Notes under the pieces: model-generated
What the model was told of the DNA's origin: nothing
Database searches by the model: none
Seen by the model: the letters and a program-made list of their open reading frames with translations, nothing else
Program-made: the position numbers and the translations under genes
Shown here: one piece after another, positions 36,184 to 45,124 of the stretch
Layout of the letters: each line of letters begins with the position of its first letter
How positions within the stretch are numbered: position 1 is the stretch's first letter
DNA from: an uncultured Clostridia bacterium
GTDB taxonomy: Bacteria; Bacillota; Clostridia; Saccharofermentanales; Saccharofermentanaceae
Reading direction: 5' to 3'
DNA length: 64,000 nucleotides
NCBI GenBank assembly: GCA_946187935.1
Contig: CAMHSJ010000007.1
Location: 1-64,000 of the forward strand

Positions 36184-36762
36184 ATTCGCGCTTTAGAAGA
36201 GAAGATACTGTCGGAGGGACAGATCCTGCCCGGTGAGATACTTAAGGTAGGAAGCTTTCTTAACCAGCAGATAGATACAACGCTCCTTATGGATATGGGC
36301 AGTGAGATCGCACGTCTGTTCAAGGACGAAGGGATCACCAAGGTGCTTACCATAGAGTCATCAGGCATTGCTGTTGCTTTTGCGGCAGGTTTCCAGATCG
36401 GTGTCCCCGTCGTATTCGCCAAGAAACATGCGAGCATCAATCTTTCAGACAGCATAATCACGTCCGAAGTCTATTCCTACACCCACCAGAAGACATATAA
36501 GATCGTTATCGGTGCAGAATATCTGTCACCTGACGATACGGTCCTCATCGTTGACGATTTCCTTGCCAAGGGCAATGCCCTTAAAGGACTTATCGAGATA
36601 GTGAGTAAGGCCGGAGCAAAGCTCGCGGGAGCTGCGGTCGCGATAGAGAAGGGTTTCCAGGGCGGCGGAGACAAGTTCAGAGCCGAGGGAGTAAGAGTGG
36701 AATCACTTGCGATAATTGATTCCATGAGCGATGATTCCCTCACATTCAGACCACAGGAGTGA
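36184..36762 (+). CDS. xpt: Xanthine phosphoribosyltransferase, apparently starting at ATT
   Basis: About 192 residues, matching Xpt length (194 in B. subtilis). The enzyme turns xanthine into XMP. Motifs: ILKVGSFLNQQID, TIESSGIAVA, GVPVVFAKKHASINL and the PRPP loop VLIVDDFLAKGNALKGL. No ATG, GTG or TTG fits. GGGAGGTGA at 36170-36178 sits 8 nt before ATT 36184, and reading from there (I-RALEEKILSEG) aligns residue for residue with B. subtilis MEALK. The promoter just upstream excludes the ATG at 36076. The BMP lipoprotein gene follows after 58 nt. Confidence 0.9.
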   Translation: MRALEEKILSEGQILPGEILKVGSFLNQQIDTTLLMDMGSEIARLFKDEGITKVLTIESSGIAVAFAAGFQIGVPVVFAKKHASINLSDSIITSEVYSYTHQKTYKIVIGAEYLSPDDTVLIVDDFLAKGNALKGLIEIVSKAGAKLAGAAVAIEKGFQGGGDKFRAEGVRVESLAIIDSMSDDSLTFRPQE

Positions 36763-36820
36763 TCTGTTTAAACTACGATATGCATTTTTTCTGCATATAA
36801 AAAAGTATTTGGAGGCAGTT

Positions 36821-38032
36821 ATGAAGAAACTGATTTCACTCGTGCTTACAGCTTCACTTGCAGCTATGTCAGCATTTGCATTTGCAGGTTGCGCAAGCAC
36901 AGAAGGTGGCAGTGAAAGCGACTTCAGAGTCGGTGCCATCTACATCAACAGCCAGAACGACACTTCCGGCTACACCTATGCTCACCACAAGGGCATTACT
37001 GAGGCTATGGAGCAGGTAGGTCTTGATCCTACCAAGGATCTGTCAATCGTTGACAATGTTCCTGAGGATGCAGAGCAGGTTAAGGCTGCTGTAGACCAGC
37101 TTGCAGGTGAGGGATGCGACATCATCTTCGGTATCAGCTTTGGTTATATCGATGCTTTGGAAGAGGCTGCAGCAGAGTATCCTGACATCATCTTCTCACA
37201 CGCTACAGGTTACAAGTCCAACGACACTAACTTTAACAACTACTTCGGCAGGATCTACCAGGCTCGTTACCTTGCAGGTATCGCTGCAGGTTACAAGTCA
37301 CTTGCTTTGGGCAACAATGAGATCGGCTATGTATCCGCCTGGGGTACAGAGTATGCCGAGACATGCTCAGGCATCAACGCTTTCGCATTAGGATGCCAGT
37401 CAGTTAACCCTGATGCTCATGTTAATGTATATGAGATCTACACATGGGGTGACCAGGATCTTGAGAGACAGGCAGCTGAGACTCTCATCGACACATTCGG
37501 ATGCTGCGTTATCGCTCAGCACTGCGATTCCGCTCAGCCTCAGATCGTTGCTAACGAGAAGGGCGTTTACGGATGCGGCTACAATTCAGACATGACTGCT
37601 GAAGCACCTGATTCCCACCTCTGCGCACCTATCTGGAACTGGAGCGCATACTACGCAACAGCTATCAAGGCAGCTATGGATGATCCTTCAACATTCATGA
37701 CAACAGTAGGCAACTACTATGAAGGAATCAACTCAGGTCTCGTTGCTGTATCAGAGCTTTCAGCAAACAACGAGCCCCAGGCTCAGGAAGCTATCGACAT
37801 CGCTACAGACCTCATGAAGAACGGTGAATGGGATGTATTCTCAGGAACAGCTCTCTCATTCTCAGGTGATGCCGGCAGCGTTGCAGCAACACAGACAGAC
37901 AAGGATCTTGTTGCTTCAGACGGCACGGTCATCGCAGCAGCAGGTGAAGGCTCTATCGACGATGGCGTCATCCAGGGTTCCATGAACTACTATGTTGCAG
38001 GCGTAACACAGGTTAACTCAGCTGAGGGCTAA
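36821..38032 (+). CDS. BMP-family nucleoside-binding lipoprotein
   Basis: 403 residues. The signal peptide ends in a lipobox (AFAGC, Cys24), so the protein is lipid-anchored outside. The body is the BMP/PnrA/TmpC fold: FRVGAIYINSQNDTSGYTYA, LAGEGCDIIFGISFGY and RIYQARYLAGIAAG. Members bind purine nucleosides or related ligands and feed ABC importers. The ATP-binding subunit begins 4 nt after the stop. GGAGG precedes the ATG. Co-transcription with xpt supports a purine ligand. Confidence 0.92.
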   Translation: MKKLISLVLTASLAAMSAFAFAGCASTEGGSESDFRVGAIYINSQNDTSGYTYAHHKGITEAMEQVGLDPTKDLSIVDNVPEDAEQVKAAVDQLAGEGCDIIFGISFGYIDALEEAAAEYPDIIFSHATGYKSNDTNFNNYFGRIYQARYLAGIAAGYKSLALGNNEIGYVSAWGTEYAETCSGINAFALGCQSVNPDAHVNVYEIYTWGDQDLERQAAETLIDTFGCCVIAQHCDSAQPQIVANEKGVYGCGYNSDMTAEAPDSHLCAPIWNWSAYYATAIKAAMDDPSTFMTTVGNYYEGINSGLVAVSELSANNEPQAQEAIDIATDLMKNGEWDVFSGTALSFSGDAGSVAATQTDKDLVASDGTVIAAAGEGSIDDGVIQGSMNYYVAGVTQVNSAEG

Positions 38033-38036
38033 TATT

Positions 38037-39620
38037 ATGAGTGCAGCTATCGAGCTTAAGGGAATATGCAAAAACTTTGGCTCTGTAGCCGCCAACAAGA
38101 ATATCGACCTGTCCGTGGGCAAGGGAGAGATATTAGCTCTCCTTGGCGAGAACGGATCAGGCAAAACGACACTTATGAACATGCTGTCGGGCATCTACAT
38201 GCCCGACAGCGGTTCTATTTTTATGGACGGCAAAGAGGTCAAGATCAATTCACCTGAATCTGCCGGCAAATTAGGGATAGGAATGGTGCACCAGCACTTC
38301 AAGCTGGTAGAGCGCTTTACGGCCCTGGACAACATAAGGATAGGAATGGGGAAAGAAGCGGGAACTATCTTCAAGAAAGACACCACCCGCAAGGAAGTAC
38401 TGGATACTGCAGCCAAATTCGGCTTTAACATAGATCCGGATAAGTATGTATACAACATGCCCGTATCAGAGAAGCAGACTTTAGAGATCTTAAAGGTCCT
38501 CTGCTACGGCGCTAAGATAATAATACTGGACGAACCTACCGCGGTGTTGACCGTGCAGGAGGTTGAACGTCTTTTCGATGTGCTCCGCAAGATGAAGAGC
38601 GAGGGACACTCGGTAGTAATAATCACGCATAAGCTCAACGAGGTTATGGATATATCTGACAGGGTCGCGGTCTTAAGACACGGCGAATATGTCGGCAGCG
38701 TAGAGACTAAGAAGACATCAGAAAAAGAGCTTACAGAACTTATGGTGGGCCGCAAGATCGATCTTAATATCACGCGCCCCATCGTCGAGAAGACACATCC
38801 GCTGCTCGAGATAAGGGACCTGACAGTCAAGAATGATGAAGGCGCCATAGCAGTCGACGGCATGAACTTCTACATAAGAGGCGGCGAGATGCTCGGTGTT
38901 GCAGGCATAGCAGGCTCCGGCCAGAAAGAGCTCTGCGAAGCCATAGCAGGCTTAAGGCCAATAGAGAAAGGCCAGATGATCCATGAAGGCGAGAGCATAG
39001 TGGGAATGCCTCCTAAGAAGATCTTAGAGCACGGCATCTCAATGAGCTTCATTCCTGAGGACAGACTCGGTATGGGACTTGCTCCTTCACTGTCCATTAC
39101 GGATAACATGATCCTCAAGAACTATAACGAAGCCAAGGGCATCTTTGTCGACAGAAAGAGCGCAAGGCAGGAAGCTCAGAAGACCATAGACAAATTAGAG
39201 ATCGTAACACCGTCCACTGAGACACCTGTAAGAAGGCTCTCCGGCGGAAACGTCCAGAAGGTCCTTCTGGGACGTGAGATCAAGGCCGGTCCTAATGTCC
39301 TTATTACCGCATATCCTGTAAGAGGTCTTGATATCAATTCCTCATACATGATCTACGACATTTTAAACGAACAGAAAAAGAAGGGCGTGGGCATCCTTTT
39401 CGTTGGTGAAGACTTAGATGTCATGCTGGCTCTGTGTGACAAGATAATGGTAATGTGCCACGGCAAGCTTCAGGGCGTTGTCAATAGCGGCCATACGACA
39501 AAAGAAGACATTGGTCTCATGATGACGGGCGCCCTTAATATCGTAAACAAGGAAGGCAAGACTGACGGTATCGCCAAGGATTCCGCCATCGAAGAGAAGA
39601 AGGAGGAAGGACATGTCTGA
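38037..39620 (+). CDS. Nucleoside ABC transporter ATP-binding protein (two ABC domains)
   Basis: 527 residues with tandem ABC modules, as in YufO/NupO-type proteins. The first (about 4-240) has Walker A GENGSGKTT and Walker B IIILDEPTA, but a weak signature (PVSEKQTLEI). The second (about 255-500) has a degenerate Walker A (AGIAGSGQKEL) and a clear LSGGNVQKVLLGREI signature, with VRGLD. This asymmetry is usual in the family. It energises uptake through the two following permeases. Its end overlaps the first permease by 8 nt. Confidence 0.94.
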   Translation: MSAAIELKGICKNFGSVAANKNIDLSVGKGEILALLGENGSGKTTLMNMLSGIYMPDSGSIFMDGKEVKINSPESAGKLGIGMVHQHFKLVERFTALDNIRIGMGKEAGTIFKKDTTRKEVLDTAAKFGFNIDPDKYVYNMPVSEKQTLEILKVLCYGAKIIILDEPTAVLTVQEVERLFDVLRKMKSEGHSVVIITHKLNEVMDISDRVAVLRHGEYVGSVETKKTSEKELTELMVGRKIDLNITRPIVEKTHPLLEIRDLTVKNDEGAIAVDGMNFYIRGGEMLGVAGIAGSGQKELCEAIAGLRPIEKGQMIHEGESIVGMPPKKILEHGISMSFIPEDRLGMGLAPSLSITDNMILKNYNEAKGIFVDRKSARQEAQKTIDKLEIVTPSTETPVRRLSGGNVQKVLLGREIKAGPNVLITAYPVRGLDINSSYMIYDILNEQKKKGVGILFVGEDLDVMLALCDKIMVMCHGKLQGVVNSGHTTKEDIGLMMTGALNIVNKEGKTDGIAKDSAIEEKKEEGHV

Positions 39621-40713
39621 TTTCCATCTCGTAAGGCGTGCTGATTTCTCCATCAGAAGACTGATCATCTGTTATGCTGTCGGCATCCTGATCTCTTTGG
39701 GGATCGGTGCGCTGCTGCTCTCAGGCCTCGGCATCAATCCGTTCGAGTACTATAAGAGGATGCTCACTATGGGCCTTATCGGCAACCGCTATGCTTATAA
39801 GTGCATAGAAGGTCTTCTTAAGATATTTGTGCCTCTGCTCATCACTTCGCTTGCATTAGGTCTTGCGTTCAAGATGCGTTTCTGGAATATAGGAGGCGAG
39901 GGCGAGTTCCTTATAGGTTCTATCTGCGCTGCCATCGTGGCATTTAACAGCGGCAGTATGCCCAAGATAGTTACCATCACACTGATGTGCCTGGCAGCTT
40001 CACTTTCTGCGGGAATAATAGGTCTTGCGGTAGCTGCGCTCAAGGTCAGGTTCAACACCAATGAGACTCTCATGACGCTGATGCTAAACTACATAATGCT
40101 GTATCTCATAAGGTATCTTGGCAGCACCAAGGCCCCCTGGAACTTCTTCCTTAATCCTGAATCCGAGAGACCTATATTCGGTCAGTTCGCTGACAACTGC
40201 AAGATGGGCGGCATCAAGATCGGAAACTTCACTTTGCTCTATTCCGTCATCGCTGCCATCATCATCACGGTGATCATCTACGTTTATCTCAAGTACACCA
40301 AGCAGGGCTATGAGATATCCGTTGTGGGAGATTCTTCTGCTACTGCAAAATATGCGGGAATGAAGGTCGGAAAGATAGTCTTAAGAACGATGTTCATCTC
40401 AGCCGCGCTCATAGGTCTTGCTTCAGGCCTTGCGACTGCGACTGCAGGAACGATATCGGAGAGCATCACCAACAACGCGGGATGGACCGGCATCATCGTG
40501 GCATGGCTTGCCAAGCTCTCGGTACCCGCCATCTTTGTTACTACTCTCCTTATCTCTGTCCTTCAGTACGGATGCCAGGCTGCAGCAACGCAGTATCCTG
40601 CAATAGACAGCAATTTTGCAGATCTTCTCCAGGGCATAATACTCTTCTCGGTACTTGCAGCTGACTTCGTTGCAACCTTCAAGATCGCGCGCAAAGGAGG
40701 GCAGGAGAAATGA
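39613..40713 (+). CDS. Nucleoside ABC transporter permease, subunit 1
   Basis: 366 residues, branched-chain/ribose-type permease family with about 8-9 membrane helices. The conserved EAA-like region is MRFWNIGGEGEFLIGSI, and the cytoplasmic coupling loop is SVVGDSSATAKYAGMKVGK. It is one half of the transmembrane channel (NupP/YufP-like). It overlaps both neighbours (8 nt and 4 nt), fixing subunit stoichiometry through coupled translation. Confidence 0.92.
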   Translation: MSDFHLVRRADFSIRRLIICYAVGILISLGIGALLLSGLGINPFEYYKRMLTMGLIGNRYAYKCIEGLLKIFVPLLITSLALGLAFKMRFWNIGGEGEFLIGSICAAIVAFNSGSMPKIVTITLMCLAASLSAGIIGLAVAALKVRFNTNETLMTLMLNYIMLYLIRYLGSTKAPWNFFLNPESERPIFGQFADNCKMGGIKIGNFTLLYSVIAAIIITVIIYVYLKYTKQGYEISVVGDSSATAKYAGMKVGKIVLRTMFISAALIGLASGLATATAGTISESITNNAGWTGIIVAWLAKLSVPAIFVTTLLISVLQYGCQAAATQYPAIDSNFADLLQGIILFSVLAADFVATFKIARKGGQEK

Positions 40714-41702
40714 TCAATGTAATCACGATGTTCCTGTTCAATATCGTTGTCTATAACATCGCGCTCCTTTACGGCACGACGGGCGAGATCATGATCGAAA
40801 AGAGCGGCAGCCTCAACCTCGGCGTTGAAGGCACCATGGCTATCGGCGCTGTATGCGGATATATAGCTGCCTGCAGGACAAACAGCCTATTCGTCGGTGT
40901 TCTTGTCGCTTTCCTTACGGCAGGACTTACAGGCCTTGTTTTTGCATTCCTTACCGTAACGCTTCAGGCAAACCAGAACGTAACGGGTCTTACCATAACG
41001 ACATTCGGTGTAGCCTTCTATTACTTTATCGGCAATGGTCTTTCCAACTCCAAGGGCGGATGGCCCAAGTTAAACGACACGACTCTTGCAGACCAGTTCA
41101 GAGATGTTGAGATCCCTTTGCTGTCCAAGATTCCGATCCTCGGCAAGGGATTGTTCTCGCACAATATCCTTGTCTATCTCGGCATTGCCATCGCAGTTCT
41201 GATGTGGGCATATTTTGCCAAGACAATGCCGGGCCTTAAGCTCAGGGCTATAGGTGAGAATCCGGGTGCTGCCGACTCTGCCGGCATCAATGTTACCCGC
41301 ATGAAGTATATCCACATAATCATCGGTTCAGGCATCATGGGTATAGGCGGCCTTTACATGGGTCTTAACATGGGCGGAACCTTCGAAGGATCCAACTGCT
41401 GGATCAACGGTTACGGCTGGATCGCCATAGCTCTCGTTATCTTCGCTAACTGGAATCCCGCCAAGGCTCTCCTCGGCACTCTTATTTTCGGTTTCTTCAA
41501 TACATTAAGAGTCTATAACGCAACCATAGCTTATAACTTCCCGAACACATTAGGCTGGCTTAACAAGATACCCGCACAGTTCTTCTCAGCTCTGCCTTTC
41601 ATTATCACTCTCCTTGTCCTTATCATCACTTCGATAAGCAAGAAGAACAGCTCTAACGAACCTGCTTCCATCGGTAGGAACTACTACAGAGAAGACAGAT
41701 AA
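40710..41702 (+). CDS. Nucleoside ABC transporter permease, subunit 2
   Basis: 330 residues, about 8 membrane helices, NupQ/YufQ-like. The segments EIMIEKSGSLNLGVEGTMAI and LRAIGENPGAADSAGINVTR are the family's conserved channel and coupling regions. It starts by an ATGA overlap with subunit 1. Its stop codon is followed with no gap by a 29-bp palindrome, which ends the operon. Confidence 0.93.
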   Translation: MINVITMFLFNIVVYNIALLYGTTGEIMIEKSGSLNLGVEGTMAIGAVCGYIAACRTNSLFVGVLVAFLTAGLTGLVFAFLTVTLQANQNVTGLTITTFGVAFYYFIGNGLSNSKGGWPKLNDTTLADQFRDVEIPLLSKIPILGKGLFSHNILVYLGIAIAVLMWAYFAKTMPGLKLRAIGENPGAADSAGINVTRMKYIHIIIGSGIMGIGGLYMGLNMGGTFEGSNCWINGYGWIAIALVIFANWNPAKALLGTLIFGFFNTLRVYNATIAYNFPNTLGWLNKIPAQFFSALPFIITLLVLIITSISKKNSSNEPASIGRNYYREDR

Positions 41703-41731
41703 TGTGACAAGGGGACATGCCTTTTGTCACA
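41703..41731. repeat. REP-like 29-bp palindrome, copy 1
   Basis: TGTGACA and TGTCACA ends enclose an AGGGGACATGCCTTT core, forming an imperfect hairpin. It starts on the base right after the permease stop. Near-identical copies are at 47310 (same orientation) and 59900 (opposite orientation, one base different). Confidence 0.85.
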
Positions 41732-41743
41732 CCGGAGGTTCCT

Positions 41744-42223
41744 ATGGTAGTACGTGAATACACAGACAGCGACTTGCCTGAGATGATCAGTATCTGGAAC
41801 GAAGTCGTTCTTGAAGGCATAGCTTTTCCCCAGGAAGATGTGCTTGATGAGGATAGCGGAGCTCAGTTTTTCGCGTCTCAGAGCTATACAGGTGTTGCAG
41901 AAGAAGACGGCAGGGTATTAGGGCTCTACATACTTCATCCAAACAATGTCGGCAGATGCGGTCACATATGCAACGCAAGTTATGCGGTATCATCTGAGTT
42001 AAGGGGCAGGCATATAGGCGGGCAGCTGGTCTTAGACTGTCTTAAGAAGGGTAAGGATCTTGGCTTCAGGGTCCTTCAGTTTAATGCTGTTGTAGAGAGT
42101 AATATCCATGCGAGGCATCTTTATGAGAGGCTAGGCTTTACGCAGCTCGGAACCATTAAGGGCGGCTTCAGGACGAAGGACGGGCACTATGTGAATATCT
42201 GTCCGTACTATAAGGAATTGTGA
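41744..42223 (+). CDS. GNAT-family N-acetyltransferase
   Basis: 159 residues. The acetyl-CoA site is the VSSELRGRHIGGQLVLDCL region, preceded by a strand with NASYAVS; VVESNIHARHLYERLGF closes the fold. The entry RIYTD-like start (VREYTDSDLPEMISIWNEVV) resembles phosphinothricin-acetyltransferase-like members. ATG 41744 with CGGAGGT upstream is preferred; a start at 41717 would lie inside the palindrome. Substrate unknown. Confidence 0.85.
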   Translation: MVVREYTDSDLPEMISIWNEVVLEGIAFPQEDVLDEDSGAQFFASQSYTGVAEEDGRVLGLYILHPNNVGRCGHICNASYAVSSELRGRHIGGQLVLDCLKKGKDLGFRVLQFNAVVESNIHARHLYERLGFTQLGTIKGGFRTKDGHYVNICPYYKEL

Positions 42224-42229
42224 TCAGCC

Positions 42230-42685
42230 ATGCCACAGTTGGTAATTTACAGTGACGACCTTAAAGATGAAGTATTCCGTTTTACTTCAGAATGCTTTGA
42301 AGAACTGGGAAAGTCCTTTGAACCTCATGGAAGACACAGTTTCTATAATGAGATAGACGATCATTTTGAGCGTTTCTGGTGCCTTACAGAACGCGGCAGG
42401 GTCTTGGGCACCGCAGCGGTAGCAAAGCTTGATAAGAACACAGCAGAACTCAAGGCTTTATACGTTGACAGCAGCTTCAGAGGCATGGGCTGGGGATATA
42501 AGCTTCTTGATGAAGCAGTATCTTTCGCGAGGTCACAAGGTTTTTTAAGGCTAGTCCTTGATTCCATATCAAAGTATGAAGACGCAGCAAGGCTTTACAG
42601 GCGGTATGGTTTTACCGGTACTGTCCGTTATAATGATAATGTGTATGCCGATGTTTTTATGGAACTTAAGCTGCAGTCCGGTTAA
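42230..42685 (+). CDS. GNAT-family N-acetyltransferase
   Basis: 151 residues with the acetyl-CoA motif YVDSSFRGMGWGYKLLDEAV and the closing SKYEDAARLYRRYGF. It differs from the preceding acetyltransferase and is not a recent duplicate. It starts 6 nt after that gene without a clear ribosome binding site. Substrate unknown. Confidence 0.83.
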   Translation: MPQLVIYSDDLKDEVFRFTSECFEELGKSFEPHGRHSFYNEIDDHFERFWCLTERGRVLGTAAVAKLDKNTAELKALYVDSSFRGMGWGYKLLDEAVSFARSQGFLRLVLDSISKYEDAARLYRRYGFTGTVRYNDNVYADVFMELKLQSG

Positions 42686-42721
42686 CACATAACGGATCGC
42701 GTGTCAGTTATTCATAATATG

Positions 42722-42727
42722 TATAAT
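42722..42727 (+). promoter_or_regulatory. -10 box before the phosphoesterase gene
   Basis: A perfect TATAAT lies 20 nt before the ATG at 42748. The best -35 candidate (GTGTCA at 42701, 15-nt spacer) is weak. Confidence 0.4.
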
Positions 42728-42747
42728 TGGCTGCAGGGGGAAAGATT

Positions 42748-43323
42748 ATGATCTATATTACTTCAGATCTTCATTTCGGACATGACAAGGATTTCATGTA
42801 TGCTCCGCGCGGGTTTAAGGATATTGAAGAGGCGGACAGTGCCATCGTCGATAATTGGAACAGCATCGTGAATGATGAGGATGATATCTATGTTCTTGGC
42901 GATGTCATGCTCAATGATGATGAGAACGGCATCAGGCGCTGGAATCAGCTTAAGGGAAGCAAGTATGTGATCATCGGCAACCACGATTCTGCTGCCCGCA
43001 TTATGCTGCTTAAGGAGTGTCCCAATACCGAAGTCCTCGGGCATGCTGACGTGATCAAGTATGACGGATTCAGTTTCTATCTGTCTCACTATCCTACGAT
43101 CACGAGCAGCTTTGAGTATAACGCGAGGCTTAAGCTCGGTCTTATAAATCTTTGCGGACACACGCACACCAATGACAGGTTCGTTGATGAGAGCAAGGGA
43201 AGGATATACCATTGTGAGCTCGACTGCCACGACAATAAGCCGGTCAGTATAGACGAGATAATATCAGACCTTATCAGCAAGAATCAAAGCTACAGAGCAA
43301 ATGATAACAAGGAGAAGACATGA
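42748..43323 (+). CDS. Calcineurin-like metallophosphoesterase
   Basis: 191 residues with the full metal-binding set: SDLHFGHDKDF, GDVMLNDDENG, GNHDS, LSHYP and CGHTHTND. Such small proteins cleave phosphodiesters or phosphomonoesters; the substrate is unknown. ATG 42748 has a GGGGGAAAG site. It overlaps the DUF3795 gene by 4 nt. Confidence 0.88.
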   Translation: MIYITSDLHFGHDKDFMYAPRGFKDIEEADSAIVDNWNSIVNDEDDIYVLGDVMLNDDENGIRRWNQLKGSKYVIIGNHDSAARIMLLKECPNTEVLGHADVIKYDGFSFYLSHYPTITSSFEYNARLKLGLINLCGHTHTNDRFVDESKGRIYHCELDCHDNKPVSIDEIISDLISKNQSYRANDNKEKT

Positions 43324-43718
43324 AGCGTGAATTAGGTATAGCAAGATGCGGATTGGCATGCTGCCTCTGCTCGGAGAATGTTATATGCAAGGGCTGCAGG
43401 CGAGACGGTTTTAAGGAGCTCTCATGGTGCAAGGACGCTGAGTGGTGTGAAGTCAGAAGATGCGGAATAGATAAAGGCGTGGCAGGCTGTTTTGAATGCG
43501 AGCCAGCAGATTGCCGCAAGGGTCTTTTCGCTGATAAGATCAAGGCCAGGGCATTCTCGGAATTTGCCAAAAGATACGGGGTAGAGGAGCTCCTTGACTG
43601 CCTTGAGAGGAATGAGAAGGAAGGCATAGTCTACCATCGTGAAGGGATCATGGGCGACTATGACGAGTTTGACGATCTTGAAGAACTGATAAGCTTCATA
43701 AAGAACGGCAGGAGATAA
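43320..43718 (+). CDS. DUF3795 cysteine-rich protein
   Basis: 132 residues. Cys pairs are spread over the N-terminal two thirds (RCGLACCLCSENVICKGC, WCKDAEWCEVRRCG and CFECEPADC), as in the DUF3795 family, probably binding zinc. Translation is coupled to the phosphoesterase by ATGA. Function unknown. Confidence 0.75.
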   Translation: MKRELGIARCGLACCLCSENVICKGCRRDGFKELSWCKDAEWCEVRRCGIDKGVAGCFECEPADCRKGLFADKIKARAFSEFAKRYGVEELLDCLERNEKEGIVYHREGIMGDYDEFDDLEELISFIKNGRR

Positions 43719-43744
43719 CCGGCTTTGGAGAGAGGATCTGAGTC

Positions 43745-44770
43745 ATGAAGAAAACACTCTGCGTTTTATCATTAACAGCTGTCTTATTTATCACATCTGC
43801 CTGTGCTTTCATTAACAAGGTCGCTCAGAACACAAATCAGGGAGAACAGGTCTATAGTGACATCAATATGGCTTATAAGGATAAGAGTGAGATGTCCATT
43901 GACATTAATGTGTTCAAGAGGACTGCAGCGGGTTTTCTGGATTATCTGGACAGCAGGGACGAAGAAGGTCTTAAGAGACTCTTATGTGATGCTCTTTTGG
44001 ACAGAACGGATACAGAAGCTGACTTGGATGGTATTTTCGAGAACTTCAAAGGTACTATCGTTGAGACTACAAATATAGCATCAGATACGGAAGCCGGCTT
44101 GCCTGGACACTATGACGGCGGTTTCTATGTTACTACGACAGAGGAGACGTATTATGTTTATCTTGTGGTGACCGTGACCACAAGTATGAGCGACTTGTCT
44201 GAAGATGAAGAAGACCTTATAGGAATCAATCAGATCCATTTCATGACTCTTGATAAGAAGTACGAACTTAAAGTGGACAAGACAGAGTATTGGGATTTCA
44301 TAAACAGCCATCCTGACGGAGTCGGACACAGGGGTGATTCATATAACCTTACTTATACCTTTGGAGACGGAGAGGTTAAGACGGTAAGCTGCGACAGGCT
44401 TTTGGGCGGCGACTGTTATATCGTGACTTCTTTTGGAAACAGTGAAGGCTATGCTGCGATCAATACACTGCTCATCGGAAGCAGGAGTTATGTGTGGAAG
44501 CTGACGGGGACTGACGACAGCATATCCGCGGAAGAGTTGGAAGAAATCGATTTTACTGATGCAGAAACGGCTCATCAGGTGTTTGATGATCTTGAGCCCT
44601 ATGCGATCCCCGATATGACATACTATCACGACGCAGATTTCAGATTCTATAATCTCTCAGACAGAGACAGCAACATGAAGGCATATGTGTATTACGGCAC
44701 TGACACCACATTCCCCAGAGTAAGGATCTTTGATCTGGATAAGATCTTTGCTGAGCAGGAATGGAATTGA
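43745..44770 (+). CDS. Putative lipoprotein, DUF5104-like
   Basis: 341 residues. The signal peptide ends in a lipobox (ITSAC, Cys20). The mature N-terminal part has an NTF2-like feel (FLDYLDSRDEEGLKRLLCDALL), as in DUF5104 lipoproteins of Clostridia. The C-terminal part is acidic and unassigned. It is separated from the previous gene by 26 nt. No function can be inferred. Confidence 0.65.
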   Translation: MKKTLCVLSLTAVLFITSACAFINKVAQNTNQGEQVYSDINMAYKDKSEMSIDINVFKRTAAGFLDYLDSRDEEGLKRLLCDALLDRTDTEADLDGIFENFKGTIVETTNIASDTEAGLPGHYDGGFYVTTTEETYYVYLVVTVTTSMSDLSEDEEDLIGINQIHFMTLDKKYELKVDKTEYWDFINSHPDGVGHRGDSYNLTYTFGDGEVKTVSCDRLLGGDCYIVTSFGNSEGYAAINTLLIGSRSYVWKLTGTDDSISAEELEEIDFTDAETAHQVFDDLEPYAIPDMTYYHDADFRFYNLSDRDSNMKAYVYYGTDTTFPRVRIFDLDKIFAEQEWN

Positions 44771-44783
44771 AGTATCTGTTTTC

Positions 44784-44813
44784 TTGACAATAGGGGCCGG
44801 CCCGTGCTTTAAT
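44784..44813 (+). promoter_or_regulatory. Promoter of the T-box-ilvBN unit
   Basis: A perfect TTGACA (44784-44789), an 18-nt GC-rich spacer and TTTAAT (44808-44813). Transcription would start near 44820, just before the T-box leader. Confidence 0.65.
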
Positions 44814-44820
44814 GGTTGTT

Positions 44821-45087
44821 ACAAGCGTTGAAGGGAATAAAGATACGCCTTTTGCCTGATACAGAGAGTCCGCGGTGGTTAGATGCGGGCATAGGCGAGC
44901 GTAATGATGAGTCCTCCCGGAGCTGCCGTACTGAAAGCTACAGCCATTAGGAACGGCCGGGGTTGCCCGTTAAAGCAAAGCATATTGTCTGATATGCACT
45001 GAGTGGGTCTATTAAGGCCAATAAGAGTGGTACCGCGGAATTATATTTCGTCTCTTTTGCTTATATGGAGCAGAAGAGATTTTTTTT
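44821..45087 (+). ncRNA. T-box leader upstream of ilvB
   Basis: The T-box sequence AAGAGTGGTACCGCGG (45023-45038) is unmistakable; its bulge pairs with the acceptor end of an uncharged tRNA. Upstream, GAGAG, CCGGAGCTG and intervening helices form stem I. AAGAG (45023-45027) can pair with CTCTT (45052-45056) in the antiterminator, which would break the terminator's 5' arm. Uncharged tRNA therefore should switch on ilvBN. I could not fix the specifier codon with certainty; a branched-chain codon is expected from the gene controlled. This fills most of the 354-nt gap before ilvB. Confidence 0.9.
45051..45087 (+). terminator. T-box-controlled terminator
   Basis: TCTCTTTTGCT (45051-45061) pairs with AGCAGAAGAGA (45069-45079; one G-T pair), followed by eight T. 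Its 5' arm overlaps the 3' arm of the T-box antiterminator. Confidence 0.85.
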
Positions 45088-45124
45088 GCTCTGTGAAAGG
45101 TAATGTAAACAAGGAGGGATAAGC

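Noticed and set aside
36775..36810. ATATGCA/TGCATAT hairpin before the BMP gene as a terminator
   Set aside because: Short, AT-rich, and followed by A rather than T on the coding strand; the operon appears continuous from xpt.
41717..41743. Earlier ATG for the acetyltransferase
   Set aside because: It is inside the 29-bp palindrome; CGGAGGT fits ATG 41744.
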